NCBI GenBank assembly: GCA_016702745.1
Contig: JADJDJ010000002.1
Coordinates: 868,001-932,000 of the forward strand
Source of the DNA: Chitinophagaceae bacterium
GTDB lineage: Bacteria > Bacteroidota > Bacteroidia > Chitinophagales > Chitinophagaceae
DNA: 64,000 bases
Direction of reading: 5' to 3'
Positions 48,197 through 57,081 of the stretch are shown piece after piece. Within the stretch, counting starts at the first letter, position 1; each line of letters starts with the position of its first letter. The notes beneath the pieces were generated by a model. It did not search any database, had not been told where the DNA came from, and saw nothing but the letters and a program-made list of their open reading frames with translations. Both the position numbers and the translations under genes were made by a program.

Positions 48197-49177
48197 ATGG
48201 AAAAAAAACCACTCCGACAACAGATCCGTTCAGTATTGCGCTGGACTGGCTGGGTATTACTGGTCCAGTTCCTGTTAATTAATATCAGCACTGCCTTTTA
48301 TGCCGATAAGCTGACCCGTTTTTATACCAACTTGCCGGAAGGCTATAGCAATAGCAGCGGAAATATCTTTACCAAATCCTGGAAACTTTTTACGGGCCCC
48401 CGCTATCCCCGTTCCTATATTCAGGAATCTCCGGTATTTGCTTATGATACGGTCCGTTTGCAAACAAAGAAAGGACTGACCATCGATGCATGGTATGCCC
48501 CTGCAGATTCAACAGCCAAAGGAACCGTGATCCTCTTTCATGGAATCGGCGTCAATAAAATGACCCTGATTGACGAAGCCAATGAATTCCGCTACCTGGG
48601 ATATAATATTTTGCTGGTAGATTTCAGGGGACATGGAAACAGTGAAGGGAACCGTACCACTATTGGCTACCGGGAAGCAGAAGAAGTAAAATTGGCATTT
48701 GATTATATTCAGCAAAAAGGGGAGCAGCGTATTTTTATTTACGGAAGCTCCATGGGTGCTGTTTCAGTAGCCCGGGCTGTTTATCTCTATGAAATGAAGG
48801 TGTCCGGACTGATCCTGGAAATGCCTTTTTATTCCCTGCAAACCTATTTAAAAGCCCGGGCAGCTCAGATCGGGTTCCCTGCACAGCCTTTCGCTTTCTT
48901 TACCAGTTTCTGGATCGGACTGGAAAAAGGGTTTAATGGATATAAACACAAGACCACGCGTTATGCCGCGGCCATCAAATCTCCGGTATTGCTCAATTGG
49001 GGTACACAGGATCAATATATCAATGAAAAAGAGATCAGGGCTATTTATGAGACCATCCCATGCAGGGAAAAAAGGCTGATCGTTTATGAAGGGGCGGGTC
49101 ATGAATCGCTGCTGCGAAAAGATCCTGAAAACTGGAGGACTTCCCGGGAAAGTTGCCGGAAGAACCCGGGCCAATAA
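48197..49177 (+). CDS. Alpha/beta hydrolase with N-terminal membrane anchor
   Basis: 326 residues. One membrane helix (VLRWTGWVLLVQFLLINIS) is followed by an alpha/beta hydrolase core: LFHGIGVNKM (oxyanion region), YGSSMGAVS with the nucleophile Ser, WGTQDQYI with the Asp, and YEGAGHESLL with the His. It resembles YfhR/ABHD-type serine hydrolases. The substrate is unknown. The last dozen residues (RTSRESCRKNPGQ) look atypical and could reflect a small shift near 49140. It converges on the L,D-transpeptidase gene. Confidence 0.85.
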   Translation: MEKKPLRQQIRSVLRWTGWVLLVQFLLINISTAFYADKLTRFYTNLPEGYSNSSGNIFTKSWKLFTGPRYPRSYIQESPVFAYDTVRLQTKKGLTIDAWYAPADSTAKGTVILFHGIGVNKMTLIDEANEFRYLGYNILLVDFRGHGNSEGNRTTIGYREAEEVKLAFDYIQQKGEQRIFIYGSSMGAVSVARAVYLYEMKVSGLILEMPFYSLQTYLKARAAQIGFPAQPFAFFTSFWIGLEKGFNGYKHKTTRYAAAIKSPVLLNWGTQDQYINEKEIRAIYETIPCREKRLIVYEGAGHESLLRKDPENWRTSRESCRKNPGQ

Positions 49178-49183
49178 GCCTGC

Positions 49184-49744
49184 TTATTTTTTGATGGTGA
49201 CCTTGGTACCTACCCCGGTATATTGATAGATCTCCGTGACATGCTCATTCTTCATGGAGATACAACCCAGGGTCCAGTTATTAAACCGGTCTACCACAAA
49301 ATCTTCATGGGGCCAGGTACCGTGGATACCAATTCCACCACCAATACTGGCACTGGACGGGATTTCCCCTTTTTCTTTTCGTTTATTGAATTTTTCAATA
49401 TCATCCGGAGTCGGATAATCCAGGCTCAGAAACCGACACCATTTTTCATGCACTCTTTTTGCCGTGATCCTGAACTTTCCTTCCGGGGTATTTTTATCCC
49501 CCTGTACTTTTTTATCGTCCAGGCTGGGATTCCCAAAAACAACCGGGTAAGTGGCATACCAGCCCTTGTCATCATACACACTCAGCTCATAGTCTGATTT
49601 GTCAATCACAATCGAAATCTTGCCTACCGGTCCAGCCGGACTATTGCCTCTTTTGTGTGCAGCCGAATGACCGGACATACGACCATCGATAGCCAGCATA
49701 CTGCTCCCCAGGAATACAGAAGTAAGAATGAAATAGTTTTTCAT
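49184..49744 (-). CDS. L,D-transpeptidase family protein
   Basis: 186 residues. Signal peptide (MKNYFILTSVFLGSSMLA), then a YkuD domain (ISIVIDKSDYELSVYDDKG ... YPVVFGNPSLDDKKVQGD ... TPEGKFRI) with the catalytic region IHGTWPHEDF and WTLGCISMKNEHV, including the active Cys. It would form or edit peptidoglycan 3-3 cross-links, or attach proteins to peptidoglycan. Short for the family, as it has no LysM or extra domain. Confidence 0.92.
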   Translation of the reverse strand: MKNYFILTSVFLGSSMLAIDGRMSGHSAAHKRGNSPAGPVGKISIVIDKSDYELSVYDDKGWYATYPVVFGNPSLDDKKVQGDKNTPEGKFRITAKRVHEKWCRFLSLDYPTPDDIEKFNKRKEKGEIPSSASIGGGIGIHGTWPHEDFVVDRFNNWTLGCISMKNEHVTEIYQYTGVGTKVTIKK

Positions 49745-49972
49745 GTGTCTTAGTGGTTTCTAAAGGGTAAAATATAACCTGAACCAGTCCAAATTTTCGG
49801 ATGCATTTCCTGAACTGCCGGGGGCAGACAGGCTGGTGGGAGCATGTAATTGGTAATGGGCTGTGATCAGTACCGTCCATCCTTCAAACGCAATGCCACG
49901 GATCTTTATTTTTTACTGTGGAAATGTTTTAACGTGACATTTAGAAAATCTACCCGGGAACAATACGGTGTA

Positions 49973-50006
49973 TAAAAAAACCGGTTCCCCTGATAGAGGA
50001 ACCGGT
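49973..50006 (-). terminator. Terminator after the 50027-50890 barrel gene
   Basis: On the minus strand ACCGGTTCC / GGAACCGGT with a nine-base loop is followed by seven T. It starts about 20 bases past the stop at 50027. A short T-run on the other side could also make it work in reverse. Confidence 0.85.
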
Positions 50007-50026
50007 GAATTTTTTGTATTGAGCTA

Positions 50027-50890
50027 TTAGAAATGACTGAAGCGGAACCCGAAATTATAAGGGGTGATATCCAATCCTCTTTCATACATTCCTTTCAGGG
50101 CATAGGAACCGTAGAAACGAACCGGGCCCAGGGTGAGTTCGCCGATATAAGATAGTTTCCATTTTTCCAGGTCAAAATCATCTTTAACCTTCCGTTTTCC
50201 TTCGTCTGAGTTTTTGGTTTTATTTCTGGCGGTGTACAGATAACCCGCACTGATACCGGCACTGAAACCAAATCCTCTTTTGCGATTTGGTGTAAAATTG
50301 AAATTCAGCATCAGCGGAACAGTCAGGTAATCGGCCGCCAGTTTATCCTTGCTGTAACTGCGGCCCGGAGTGGCGTCCAGTGATAATACCGGAGCATTAG
50401 GCACGGCAGGTGGATTGGGATCAAAACGAACGTTTCTTTTGAAATGGTAATTATTCAGTTCCAGTCCTAACCCGTATTTCAGATTGACCACATGTTTGGC
50501 CACATTCAGTTTTTGCATGAAGAACCAGACATTCACATTTCTTGATTTGCCATCTTTCAGTTCCAGCCAGGTTTCATTACTGCCGGGTGCATACGCCTGG
50601 GCAGCAGCACTGCTGTAATTGGTATTGTCGTTATAATTGGAGAAGCCCACATCAAAAATCCACCAGTTGGTACTGAGGTTTGCCGGTTTGTCGCTGTTCC
50701 GGCGATTCCGCATTTTGTATTCACGATCATGAATCACCTGGCGGTCTTTTGTGCCGGGTTTACGGATGATCGTAATACCGCCGATCCGGATAGTATCGTA
50801 TTGAGGGGTCTGTTTTCCGGTTGTATCGGTTTGGGCCAGACTGGCGAGGGCGAGACATAGAACACCGCATAGGGTAAAAATCCTTTTCAT
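50027..50890 (-). CDS. Outer-membrane beta-barrel protein of the sigma-factor operon
   Basis: 287 residues from the ATG at 50890 (MKRIFTLCGVLCLALASLAQ, a signal peptide); a longer frame overlaps the upstream gene without a signal. A basic linker (RNRRNSDKPANLS) precedes WWIFDVGFSNYNDNTNY and alternating strands, ending NFGFRFSHF with a terminal Phe as in many barrels. PorT/OMPb-brl_2-like. It is last in the ECF sigma, anti-sigma-like, barrel operon and so probably under its own sigma factor. Confidence 0.8.
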   Translation of the reverse strand: MKRIFTLCGVLCLALASLAQTDTTGKQTPQYDTIRIGGITIIRKPGTKDRQVIHDREYKMRNRRNSDKPANLSTNWWIFDVGFSNYNDNTNYSSAAAQAYAPGSNETWLELKDGKSRNVNVWFFMQKLNVAKHVVNLKYGLGLELNNYHFKRNVRFDPNPPAVPNAPVLSLDATPGRSYSKDKLAADYLTVPLMLNFNFTPNRKRGFGFSAGISAGYLYTARNKTKNSDEGKRKVKDDFDLEKWKLSYIGELTLGPVRFYGSYALKGMYERGLDITPYNFGFRFSHF

Positions 50891-50943
50891 AATTTTTCTT
50901 TTAATAATGCTTGATGATTGATCAAACCAAAACAACTGAGACA

Positions 50944-52074
50944 TCATTTCAGTTTGATAGAGAGACCAGCTACCAGTAAACGGTTGTCATCAGTAGGGTC
51001 AATATTCGTTCTTTTTTCAAAAGTGCGGGCAATCTTCCGGAAGATGCCACGGTTTTTGTTCTTTTTTCCTTCCGTTTCTTCAAGTGGCTCATTGTTAGTA
51101 TAAGCAGCTTGTATGATGTCTGACGGTTGAGGGTTAGCAGATGTTACAACAGGATTTGTTATTACCTGCTGTGGGATATTATTTTCTTTGATATTACTGG
51201 CAAGCGCATCAGATGGCGGTTGGGTATTGATCAGATTGGGATTGTTAACCGGGCGGGGCAGGTTATTCGTGGACTGGATAGAATGACTGGCCGTCAATTC
51301 TTCCTTTCCTGACTCAGGAATCAGTTTATTTCCGGATTGTTTAGAAAGCGGAGTATTTTTTTGTTGCTGCTGAGCAAGAGTTTGCTCAGATGGCCGGGTA
51401 GTAGTGTTACCTGGTTCAATAACCTCGCTCTTGTTTATCGGATTGCTGGCGATGGCTTCGGGTTGTTCATTAACCGGAATGCTGATTTCCTTGTTTTCAG
51501 GCAGCCCTGTTTTTGCCGGTAAATTAGTTGGCACTTTGGCCACCTCAGGCTGATCGGTATCGGGTTTTCTGTTCACGAGCAGAAAACCGGTAATGCCCAG
51601 TATGATAATCAGGATGGCAGCCGCTGCTCTCCAGTAAACCGGTACAATCCTTCTTGTTTTTTCTTCTTTCCGGTACAAGCTGGATTTATCAGGGAATAAA
51701 ACCTGTTCAGGCTGCAATTTTGTTTTTTGCAGCAGCTCCAGTGTATATCGGGTAGCAGGGTTGGCATTTACATAAGCTTCTACCAGCTTTATCTGGTCAG
51801 GCAGCAATTCATTATCGATATATAAGGAGAACCACTCTTCATGATTGCTGCTGCTGATCAGGGGCTGACCATTTTCTTTCATCAGTTCTTCCTTACCATC
51901 AAATACAATATGTGTATCGGGTACCAGTTTGTATTGGTACAGGATATCCAGTTCCTCCTTCAGATCAGGATGCAATTGTACAAAGTCCTCCACCATCCGG
52001 CGACCGGCCGGATCCAGTTCATTATCCATATACAGGATAAAAAATTCTTCGTAATTATGGCGGTTGATCAGCAT
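50944..52074 (-). CDS. Membrane protein with duplicated anti-sigma-like N-terminal module
   Basis: 376 residues. Residues ~5-65 (NYEEFFILYMDNELDPAG ... GKEELM) and ~75-135 (NHEEWFSLYIDNELLPDQ ... DKSSLY) are clear tandem repeats of a helical module resembling anti-sigma factor N-domains, without the zinc HxxxCxxC. A membrane helix (AAAAILIIILGITGFLLV) sits at about 148-167. The rest is a long, low-complexity periplasmic tail rich in Asn, Pro, Gln and Ser, ending in a short basic segment. It lies between the ECF sigma gene (15-base gap) and the barrel gene, so it is probably the cognate anti-sigma factor. Confidence 0.75.
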   Translation of the reverse strand: MLINRHNYEEFFILYMDNELDPAGRRMVEDFVQLHPDLKEELDILYQYKLVPDTHIVFDGKEELMKENGQPLISSSNHEEWFSLYIDNELLPDQIKLVEAYVNANPATRYTLELLQKTKLQPEQVLFPDKSSLYRKEEKTRRIVPVYWRAAAAILIIILGITGFLLVNRKPDTDQPEVAKVPTNLPAKTGLPENKEISIPVNEQPEAIASNPINKSEVIEPGNTTTRPSEQTLAQQQQKNTPLSKQSGNKLIPESGKEELTASHSIQSTNNLPRPVNNPNLINTQPPSDALASNIKENNIPQQVITNPVVTSANPQPSDIIQAAYTNNEPLEETEGKKNKNRGIFRKIARTFEKRTNIDPTDDNRLLVAGLSIKLK

Positions 52075-52089
52075 TGATCCTTTACTGTT

Positions 52090-52574
52090 TTAAATAACAT
52101 TTTCCATTTTCACCAGGTATTCCTTTAACTGTACCCGTGCACGATGGAGGTATACTTTTACCTGACTTTCATTCAGGTTCATAATTCTTCCTATTTCCTC
52201 ATAACTGTAACCTTCATAGTCCTTCAGCAGTACCAGGGAGCGCTGGGTTTCACTGAGTCTTTCCAGGGCTTCATCCAGTATTTTTTTCAGGTTATTGACC
52301 GGCCGGCTTTCCACCCTGGTCTCCTCACTGAATTCTTCCCGAAGGGAAATCCTTTTCACTTTCCGGATATGATCGATCATCTGGTGATAGGCCACGGTAA
52401 AAGATAAGACTTGCTTTTGGCCGCATCCACATCCTCCCGGTTGCGCCACATTTTCTCAAATGCAGTCTGCACCACATCTCTGGCGTCCTCCTCATGCCGG
52501 AGGTTCTTCAGGATGAAGCGGTACACATTGTCTGCATAAGCAGTCACGCATTCATTATATTCTCTTTCAGTCAT
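52090..52574 (-). CDS. ECF RNA polymerase sigma factor; frame interrupted at 52399-52402
   Basis: About 161 residues when joined. Region 2 includes YADNVYRFILKNLRHEEDARDVVQTAFEKMW split across the text, and region 4 includes LSETQRSLVLLKDYEGYSYEEIGRIMNLNESQVKVYLHRAR. Adding one A to the A4 run at 52399-52402 gives SYLFTVAYHQMIDHIRKVKR. It should direct transcription of its own operon. First gene of three in the same direction. Confidence 0.92.
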
Positions 52575-52698
52575 TAGCCGGTTTGGAAATGCAGTTTACC
52601 AAAATTGGCGTTCTGCCAGAAATAAAACGGACAGCCCGCCGGATAGTTACAGGAAAAATGAAAAAAATCGGATTTGATATTCGTCTGAAAATCAGTCT

Positions 52699-52920
52699 TT
52701 AAAGCGGGGTCACGGTGATAAACTGCCTCGACATGCTCTCCATGATCAGTTCACCAGTTCCGTTTTTAGGGGCATTGATATCACAGGCCGGAGCCTTTTT
52801 CTGGCAACAGGTTGGGGCCTCTACTTTCTTACTGCTTGGAGATGAAGAAGTTAGGGTAATAAAGGCAGTACCCAGGACCAGGATAGCCGCAGTGATAAAC
52901 AGTATATTGATCTTCTTCAT
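52699..52920 (-). CDS. Small exported Cys-containing protein
   Basis: 73 residues with an N-terminal hydrophobic segment (INILFITAAILVLGTAFITL) and two cysteine clusters (PTCCQKKAPACD), ending FITVTPL. It could be a small periplasmic metal-binding or membrane-tethered protein. It stands alone between the sigma operon and kbl. Function unknown. Confidence 0.6.
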   Translation of the reverse strand: MKKINILFITAAILVLGTAFITLTSSSPSSKKVEAPTCCQKKAPACDINAPKNGTGELIMESMSRQFITVTPL

Positions 52921-53099
52921 GGTTGTGGTTTAGGTATTTGACGAAGGTTTAGCTTAAAATGTTACTGTAAACATAAAAATATTGCGGGCTGCCTCCAACC
53001 GGATTATGACGAAACGCTGATTCCATGGCATAGAGTGTCAGAATCGGCCAGTGAATTGCAAGCTCTTTTTAGAAAAGCGGGGGGTGAATGGTTCTCTTT

Positions 53100-53107
53100 T
53101 ATATTTG
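53100..53107 (+). promoter_or_regulatory. Bacteroidota-type -7 element upstream of kbl
   Basis: TATATTTG matches the TAnnTTTG consensus of Bacteroidota primary sigma promoters. It lies 16 bases before the kbl ATG at 53124. A T-rich stretch (CTCTTTTT) about 19 bases upstream stands at the -33 position but lacks a TTTG match. Confidence 0.4.
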
Positions 53108-53123
53108 CCACAAACTTAGCCAT

Positions 53124-54311
53124 ATGAATGAGCAACTGGTACAACGCATTGCAGGCGAACTGGAAGAGATTAAAAATGCTGGATTATTTAAGAAAGAAAG
53201 GATTATTGAAAGTCCGCAAGGTGCTGAAATCATCGTGAATGGTTCAACAGTTCTGAACTTCTGTGCCAATAATTACCTGGGATTATCCAGTCACCCGAAA
53301 GTGATAGCAGCAGCCCATGAAGCGATTGATCACCGCGGTTATGGTATGAGCAGTGTGCGGTTTATCTGCGGCACACAGGATATACATAAAACACTGGAGG
53401 AAAAAATTTCTGCCTTCCTGGGTACCGAGGATACGATATTATATGCTGCTGCATTTGATGCCAATGGGGGAGTGTTTGAACCTTTGTTCAATGAAAATGA
53501 TGCCATCATATCTGATGCATTGAATCATGCTTCCATCATTGATGGGGTTCGCTTATGCAAGGCCCAGCGTTTCAGGTATGAACATAATAATATGGAAGAC
53601 CTGGAGGCCAAATTAAAAGAAGCGGCTGCCTGCCGCGCCAGAATCATCGTGACGGATGGTTCATTCAGTATGGATGGTACCATTGCACAACTGGATAAAA
53701 TTGTGGAGCTGGCAGAAAAATACAATGCCTGTATCATGATAGATGAATGTCATTCTTCCGGCTTCCTTGGTAAAACAGGAAGGGGCACGCATGAATACAG
53801 GGGCGTGATGGGTAAGATTGATATCATCACCGGTACTTTGGGTAAAGCATTGGGCGGTGCTTCGGGAGGATTTACTTCAGGAAGAAAAGAAATCATTGAA
53901 ATGCTGCGGCAGAAATCAAGACCTTATTTGTTCAGTAATACCCTGGCACCTTCTATTGTAGGGGCTTCAATTGCCGTACTGGATATGCTCACTGAAACCA
54001 CGGAACTCCGGGACAAATTAGAATACAACACAAAATATTTCCGCACCAAAATGACGGAAGCCGGTTTCGATATCAAACCCGGTGATCATCCGATTGTGCC
54101 CATCATGTTATATGATGCGGTGCTGGCCCAGAACATGGCTGCCCGGTTACTGGAAGAAGGTATTTATGTGATCGGTTTCTTTTTCCCGGTAGTGGCAAAA
54201 GGACAGGCAAGGATCAGGGTGCAGTTGAGTGCGGCGCATGAACAGGAACATTTGGATAAAGCGATTGCGGCATTTACTAAAATTGGAAAGGAACTGGGTG
54301 TGATCAAATAG
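53124..54311 (+). CDS. kbl: Glycine C-acetyltransferase (2-amino-3-ketobutyrate CoA ligase)
   Basis: 395 residues from the ATG at 53124 (MNEQLVQRIAGELEEIKNAG); an upstream start would overlap the promoter. A PLP-dependent alpha-oxoamine synthase: NFCANNYLGLSSHPKVI, GMSSVRFICGTQDIHKTLE, DECHSSGFLGKTGRG, and GTLGKALGGASGG with the PLP Lys. Works in threonine degradation to glycine and acetyl-CoA. No threonine dehydrogenase is adjacent. Alternatives in the family (KAS/SPT type) are less likely given the Kbl-specific N-terminus. Confidence 0.93.
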   Translation: MNEQLVQRIAGELEEIKNAGLFKKERIIESPQGAEIIVNGSTVLNFCANNYLGLSSHPKVIAAAHEAIDHRGYGMSSVRFICGTQDIHKTLEEKISAFLGTEDTILYAAAFDANGGVFEPLFNENDAIISDALNHASIIDGVRLCKAQRFRYEHNNMEDLEAKLKEAAACRARIIVTDGSFSMDGTIAQLDKIVELAEKYNACIMIDECHSSGFLGKTGRGTHEYRGVMGKIDIITGTLGKALGGASGGFTSGRKEIIEMLRQKSRPYLFSNTLAPSIVGASIAVLDMLTETTELRDKLEYNTKYFRTKMTEAGFDIKPGDHPIVPIMLYDAVLAQNMAARLLEEGIYVIGFFFPVVAKGQARIRVQLSAAHEQEHLDKAIAAFTKIGKELGVIK

Positions 54312-54384
54312 CTTCAGGATTACAGATCATTAATCGTTGATATTTTTATTGAGACAGGTAATTATACGGTTTAGCTCTGCAAAA

Positions 54385-54431
54385 TCGTAGTTTTCCTATA
54401 GGTAAAAAGAAAAATCCTACGAAAAACTATG
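54385..54431 (+). promoter_or_regulatory. Alternative-pairing hairpin upstream of the small lipoprotein gene
   Basis: TCGTAG (54385-54390) can pair with CTACGA (54417-54422). Alternatively CGTAGTTTTC (54386-54395) can pair with GAAAAACTATG (54421-54431). The same left arm serves two overlapping right arms, as in attenuators, but no T-run or leader peptide is seen. The remaining 54432-54568 shows no gene. Confidence 0.35.
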
Positions 54432-54568
54432 AGAAACAATATACGCGTATTAATTTCGTTTTCTACAAAGATGGTCTGAACTCTACCCCAACAATCCTCT
54501 GGAATTTCCTTAATTAATTTGTTGTACTGTACACCGCAATAAACGGCGTACCCAATTTGAAACGAATC

Positions 54569-54697
54569 ATGAAAAAATTTGTATTGAGCCTGGCCCTGGT
54601 TGCCACCGTTATGTTTGTACTGAGTTCCTGCGCTTCTTCCAAGAGAGATTGTAATGGGGTTAGACATTACAAACAAAAAGGCGGTTTCTACATGTAA
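54569..54697 (+). CDS. Very small lipoprotein
   Basis: 42 residues: a signal sequence MKKFVLSLALVATVMFV with lipobox LSSC, then a short mature part beginning CASSKRDCNGVRHYKQ and ending GGFYM. Cys at the lipobox predicts outer- or inner-membrane lipid attachment. It has its own terminator 24 bases later and a long upstream region, so it appears to be a monocistronic gene. Similar tiny lipoproteins with a basic, Gly-rich end occur in related bacteria to my recollection. Function unknown. Confidence 0.75.
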   Translation: MKKFVLSLALVATVMFVLSSCASSKRDCNGVRHYKQKGGFYM

Positions 54698-54720
54698 TTC
54701 AGCCACAAGCTGTTTGACTC

Positions 54721-54746
54721 ATCCTGGCCTGGCCGGGATTTTTTTT
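54721..54746 (+). terminator. Terminator after the small lipoprotein gene
   Basis: ATCCTGG / CCGGGAT (one G-T pair) around CCTGG, followed directly by seven T (54740-54746). Confidence 0.8.
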
Positions 54747-54805
54747 GTTCGGAAAATTTGGTTTATGATGTAAACTACTTTATGTTTGTGCCCGAAATGA
54801 AAGTT

Positions 54806-57055
54806 ATGAAGCGCCTGTTCCTCTTTTTACTCCTCATTATTACTGCAGCAATCAATCTATCAGCCCAGGTTACCATTAAGGGAATCATCAAAGACAATAA
54901 AGACAAACCGGTGCCCGGTGCCAGTATTGCCATCAAAGACAGTTATGATGGAGCCACCGCCGATTCATCCGGCAAGTATTCTTTTAAAACTTCAGAAAAG
55001 GGTAAGCAATTAATAGTGGTGTCCAATATCGGTTACAAAACGGTAGAACAACCCGTAAGTATCGAAGGCGCAGCCATTACACTGGACATTACCCTGAAAC
55101 AGGAAGTAACAGAACTGACCGCCGTTGTTTTGTCTGCCGGTTCATTTGAAGCCAGTGACAGAAAACGGGCCGCCGCTGTACTGGATCCGATTGATATTGT
55201 GACCACTGCCAGCGCCAATGGAGATATCACCGGTGCTTTAAAAACCTTACCGGGGACCCAACAGATAGGAGAGAGTGAGGGCTTATTTGTAAGAGGAGGT
55301 ACGGCCGCCGAAACAAAAACCTTTATTGATGGTACCCTTGTCAATAATTTTTTCTTCAGCTCTGTTCCCAATATTGCACAGTTCAGTCGTTTCTCTCCAT
55401 TCATTTTTAAAGGAACCGTATTCAGCATCGGGGGATACTCAGCTTTATACGGACAGGCTTTATCATCAGCCCTGATCCTGGAATCCATTGACCTGCCCGA
55501 ACAAAGCTCAGCCAATATCGGTATCACCGTGCTCAGCGGAAGTGCCGGTTTTCAGCAATTGAGCAAAAAGAAAAACAGTTCCTGGGGCATCAATTATTCC
55601 TATACCGATCTCAGCCTTGCTTTTGCTGTAATCAAACAAAGACAGGATTTTTCCAAAGTACCCGTATATCATAATCTGGATGCCAATTTCAGGGTCAAAA
55701 CATCCAAGACCGGGATGCTGAAATACTACGGATATTATAGCAGTAACAAACTCGGGTTTACCACGGCCAGTATTGATTCGGTTGGTTACCTCGATCGCTT
55801 TGCCATCAGCAATGCCAATCATTATCATAATTTATCCTGGAAAGAAAACCTGCCCAAACGCTGGAAAATCATGATGGGTGCTTCTTATACCAATAACCAC
55901 GACAAAATCAGTTCTTCCCTGCAGGATAATAATAAAAGCGATGTGACTTTTTCCGGACTGGAATTCAAAAACTTCGGCCTGGATAACCGCGGAAATTATT
56001 TTAATGCCAAGACCGTACTGGAGAAAAAACTCAAAGGACTCAGTGCCTTCCGTTTTGGGGCAGAATACAATTACAGTCAGGATAAAGTCCGGTACAAAGA
56101 TTATAACGGCAATGAATTTCCATCAGCACTGAAAGAGCAGATCAAATCCCTTTTTGCCGAAGGGGATATCTATGCCACCAATGATATTGCCGTGAAAGCC
56201 GGTCTGCGGATGGAACATTCTACTTTACTGGATCAAACCAATATCGCACCCCGTGCGTCTGTAGCCTATAAACTCGGTAAGGGTAGCCAGGCTTCCATTG
56301 CCTATGGTGTTTTTTACCAGAACCCGGAAAGAAGATACCTGCCCTCACCCAATGCACTCGATTTCATGAAAGCCACCCACTATATTCTGCAATACCAGAA
56401 AGTGCTGAATCAGCAATCCCTTCGGCTGGAAGCCTTCTATAAAAAATACAAGGGCCTCGTGAAGACAGGAGTGGTAGGATTCACTGAAGCAGCGGTGAGT
56501 AATGCAGGCTTCGGAGACGCCAAGGGAGTGGAATTATTCTGGAGAGATAAAAAGACCTTCAAGAATTTTGATTACTGGATTTCATATTCCTTCCTGGATA
56601 CCAAAAGAGATTTTCTGAATTTCCCCTTTGCCATCACCCCCAATTTTGCCGCTAAACATACGGCCTCCCTGGTGGCTAAGAAATTTGTACAACCCTGGAA
56701 ATTAAATCTGAATGCAGCCTACAATTTTGCCAGCGGCAGGCCTTATTATAATATCAGGCTCGATGGATCGCAATACAAATTCACCGATCGTGGCACCATT
56801 CCTTCTTACCATAATTTTAGTTTTGCGATCAATTACCTTCCTTTTATCGGAAAAGAAAATGCCAAAACTTTCGCAGTATATGTACTGCAGGTGAGTAATA
56901 TTTTCAATATCAAACAAACCTATGGATACCAGTATTCTTATAACGGCCTGCGTAAACAGGAAATATTGCCGACTTCAAGAATGTTTGTATTTATAGGCGC
57001 CTTTATCAGCTTCGGGGTTGACCGGAGTGATGAAGTGATGAATAACGCGCTTTAA
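54806..57055 (+). CDS. TonB-dependent receptor
   Basis: 749 residues from the ATG at 54806 (MKRLFLFLLLIITAAINLSAQ, signal peptide). A carboxypeptidase-regulatory-like domain (residues ~23-100, IIKDNKDKPVPGASIAIKD) is followed by a plug (~125-240, including SEGLFVRGGTAAETKTFIDG) and a barrel to the C-terminus. Takes up an unknown ligand using TonB energy. The absence of a SusD partner and the length suggest a non-SusC receptor. It leads an operon with a TPR-like protein, two membrane proteins and a winged-helix regulator; gaps are 26 and 43 bases, then overlaps. Confidence 0.9.
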   Translation: MKRLFLFLLLIITAAINLSAQVTIKGIIKDNKDKPVPGASIAIKDSYDGATADSSGKYSFKTSEKGKQLIVVSNIGYKTVEQPVSIEGAAITLDITLKQEVTELTAVVLSAGSFEASDRKRAAAVLDPIDIVTTASANGDITGALKTLPGTQQIGESEGLFVRGGTAAETKTFIDGTLVNNFFFSSVPNIAQFSRFSPFIFKGTVFSIGGYSALYGQALSSALILESIDLPEQSSANIGITVLSGSAGFQQLSKKKNSSWGINYSYTDLSLAFAVIKQRQDFSKVPVYHNLDANFRVKTSKTGMLKYYGYYSSNKLGFTTASIDSVGYLDRFAISNANHYHNLSWKENLPKRWKIMMGASYTNNHDKISSSLQDNNKSDVTFSGLEFKNFGLDNRGNYFNAKTVLEKKLKGLSAFRFGAEYNYSQDKVRYKDYNGNEFPSALKEQIKSLFAEGDIYATNDIAVKAGLRMEHSTLLDQTNIAPRASVAYKLGKGSQASIAYGVFYQNPERRYLPSPNALDFMKATHYILQYQKVLNQQSLRLEAFYKKYKGLVKTGVVGFTEAAVSNAGFGDAKGVELFWRDKKTFKNFDYWISYSFLDTKRDFLNFPFAITPNFAAKHTASLVAKKFVQPWKLNLNAAYNFASGRPYYNIRLDGSQYKFTDRGTIPSYHNFSFAINYLPFIGKENAKTFAVYVLQVSNIFNIKQTYGYQYSYNGLRKQEILPTSRMFVFIGAFISFGVDRSDEVMNNAL

Positions 57056-57081
57056 TTTTTTGAGTAAACAAAAACTAGTAT

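Noticed and set aside
54371..54706. A 111-residue minus-strand frame over the small lipoprotein
   Set aside because: Antisense of the lipoprotein gene, which has signal peptide, lipobox and terminator; the minus frame has none.
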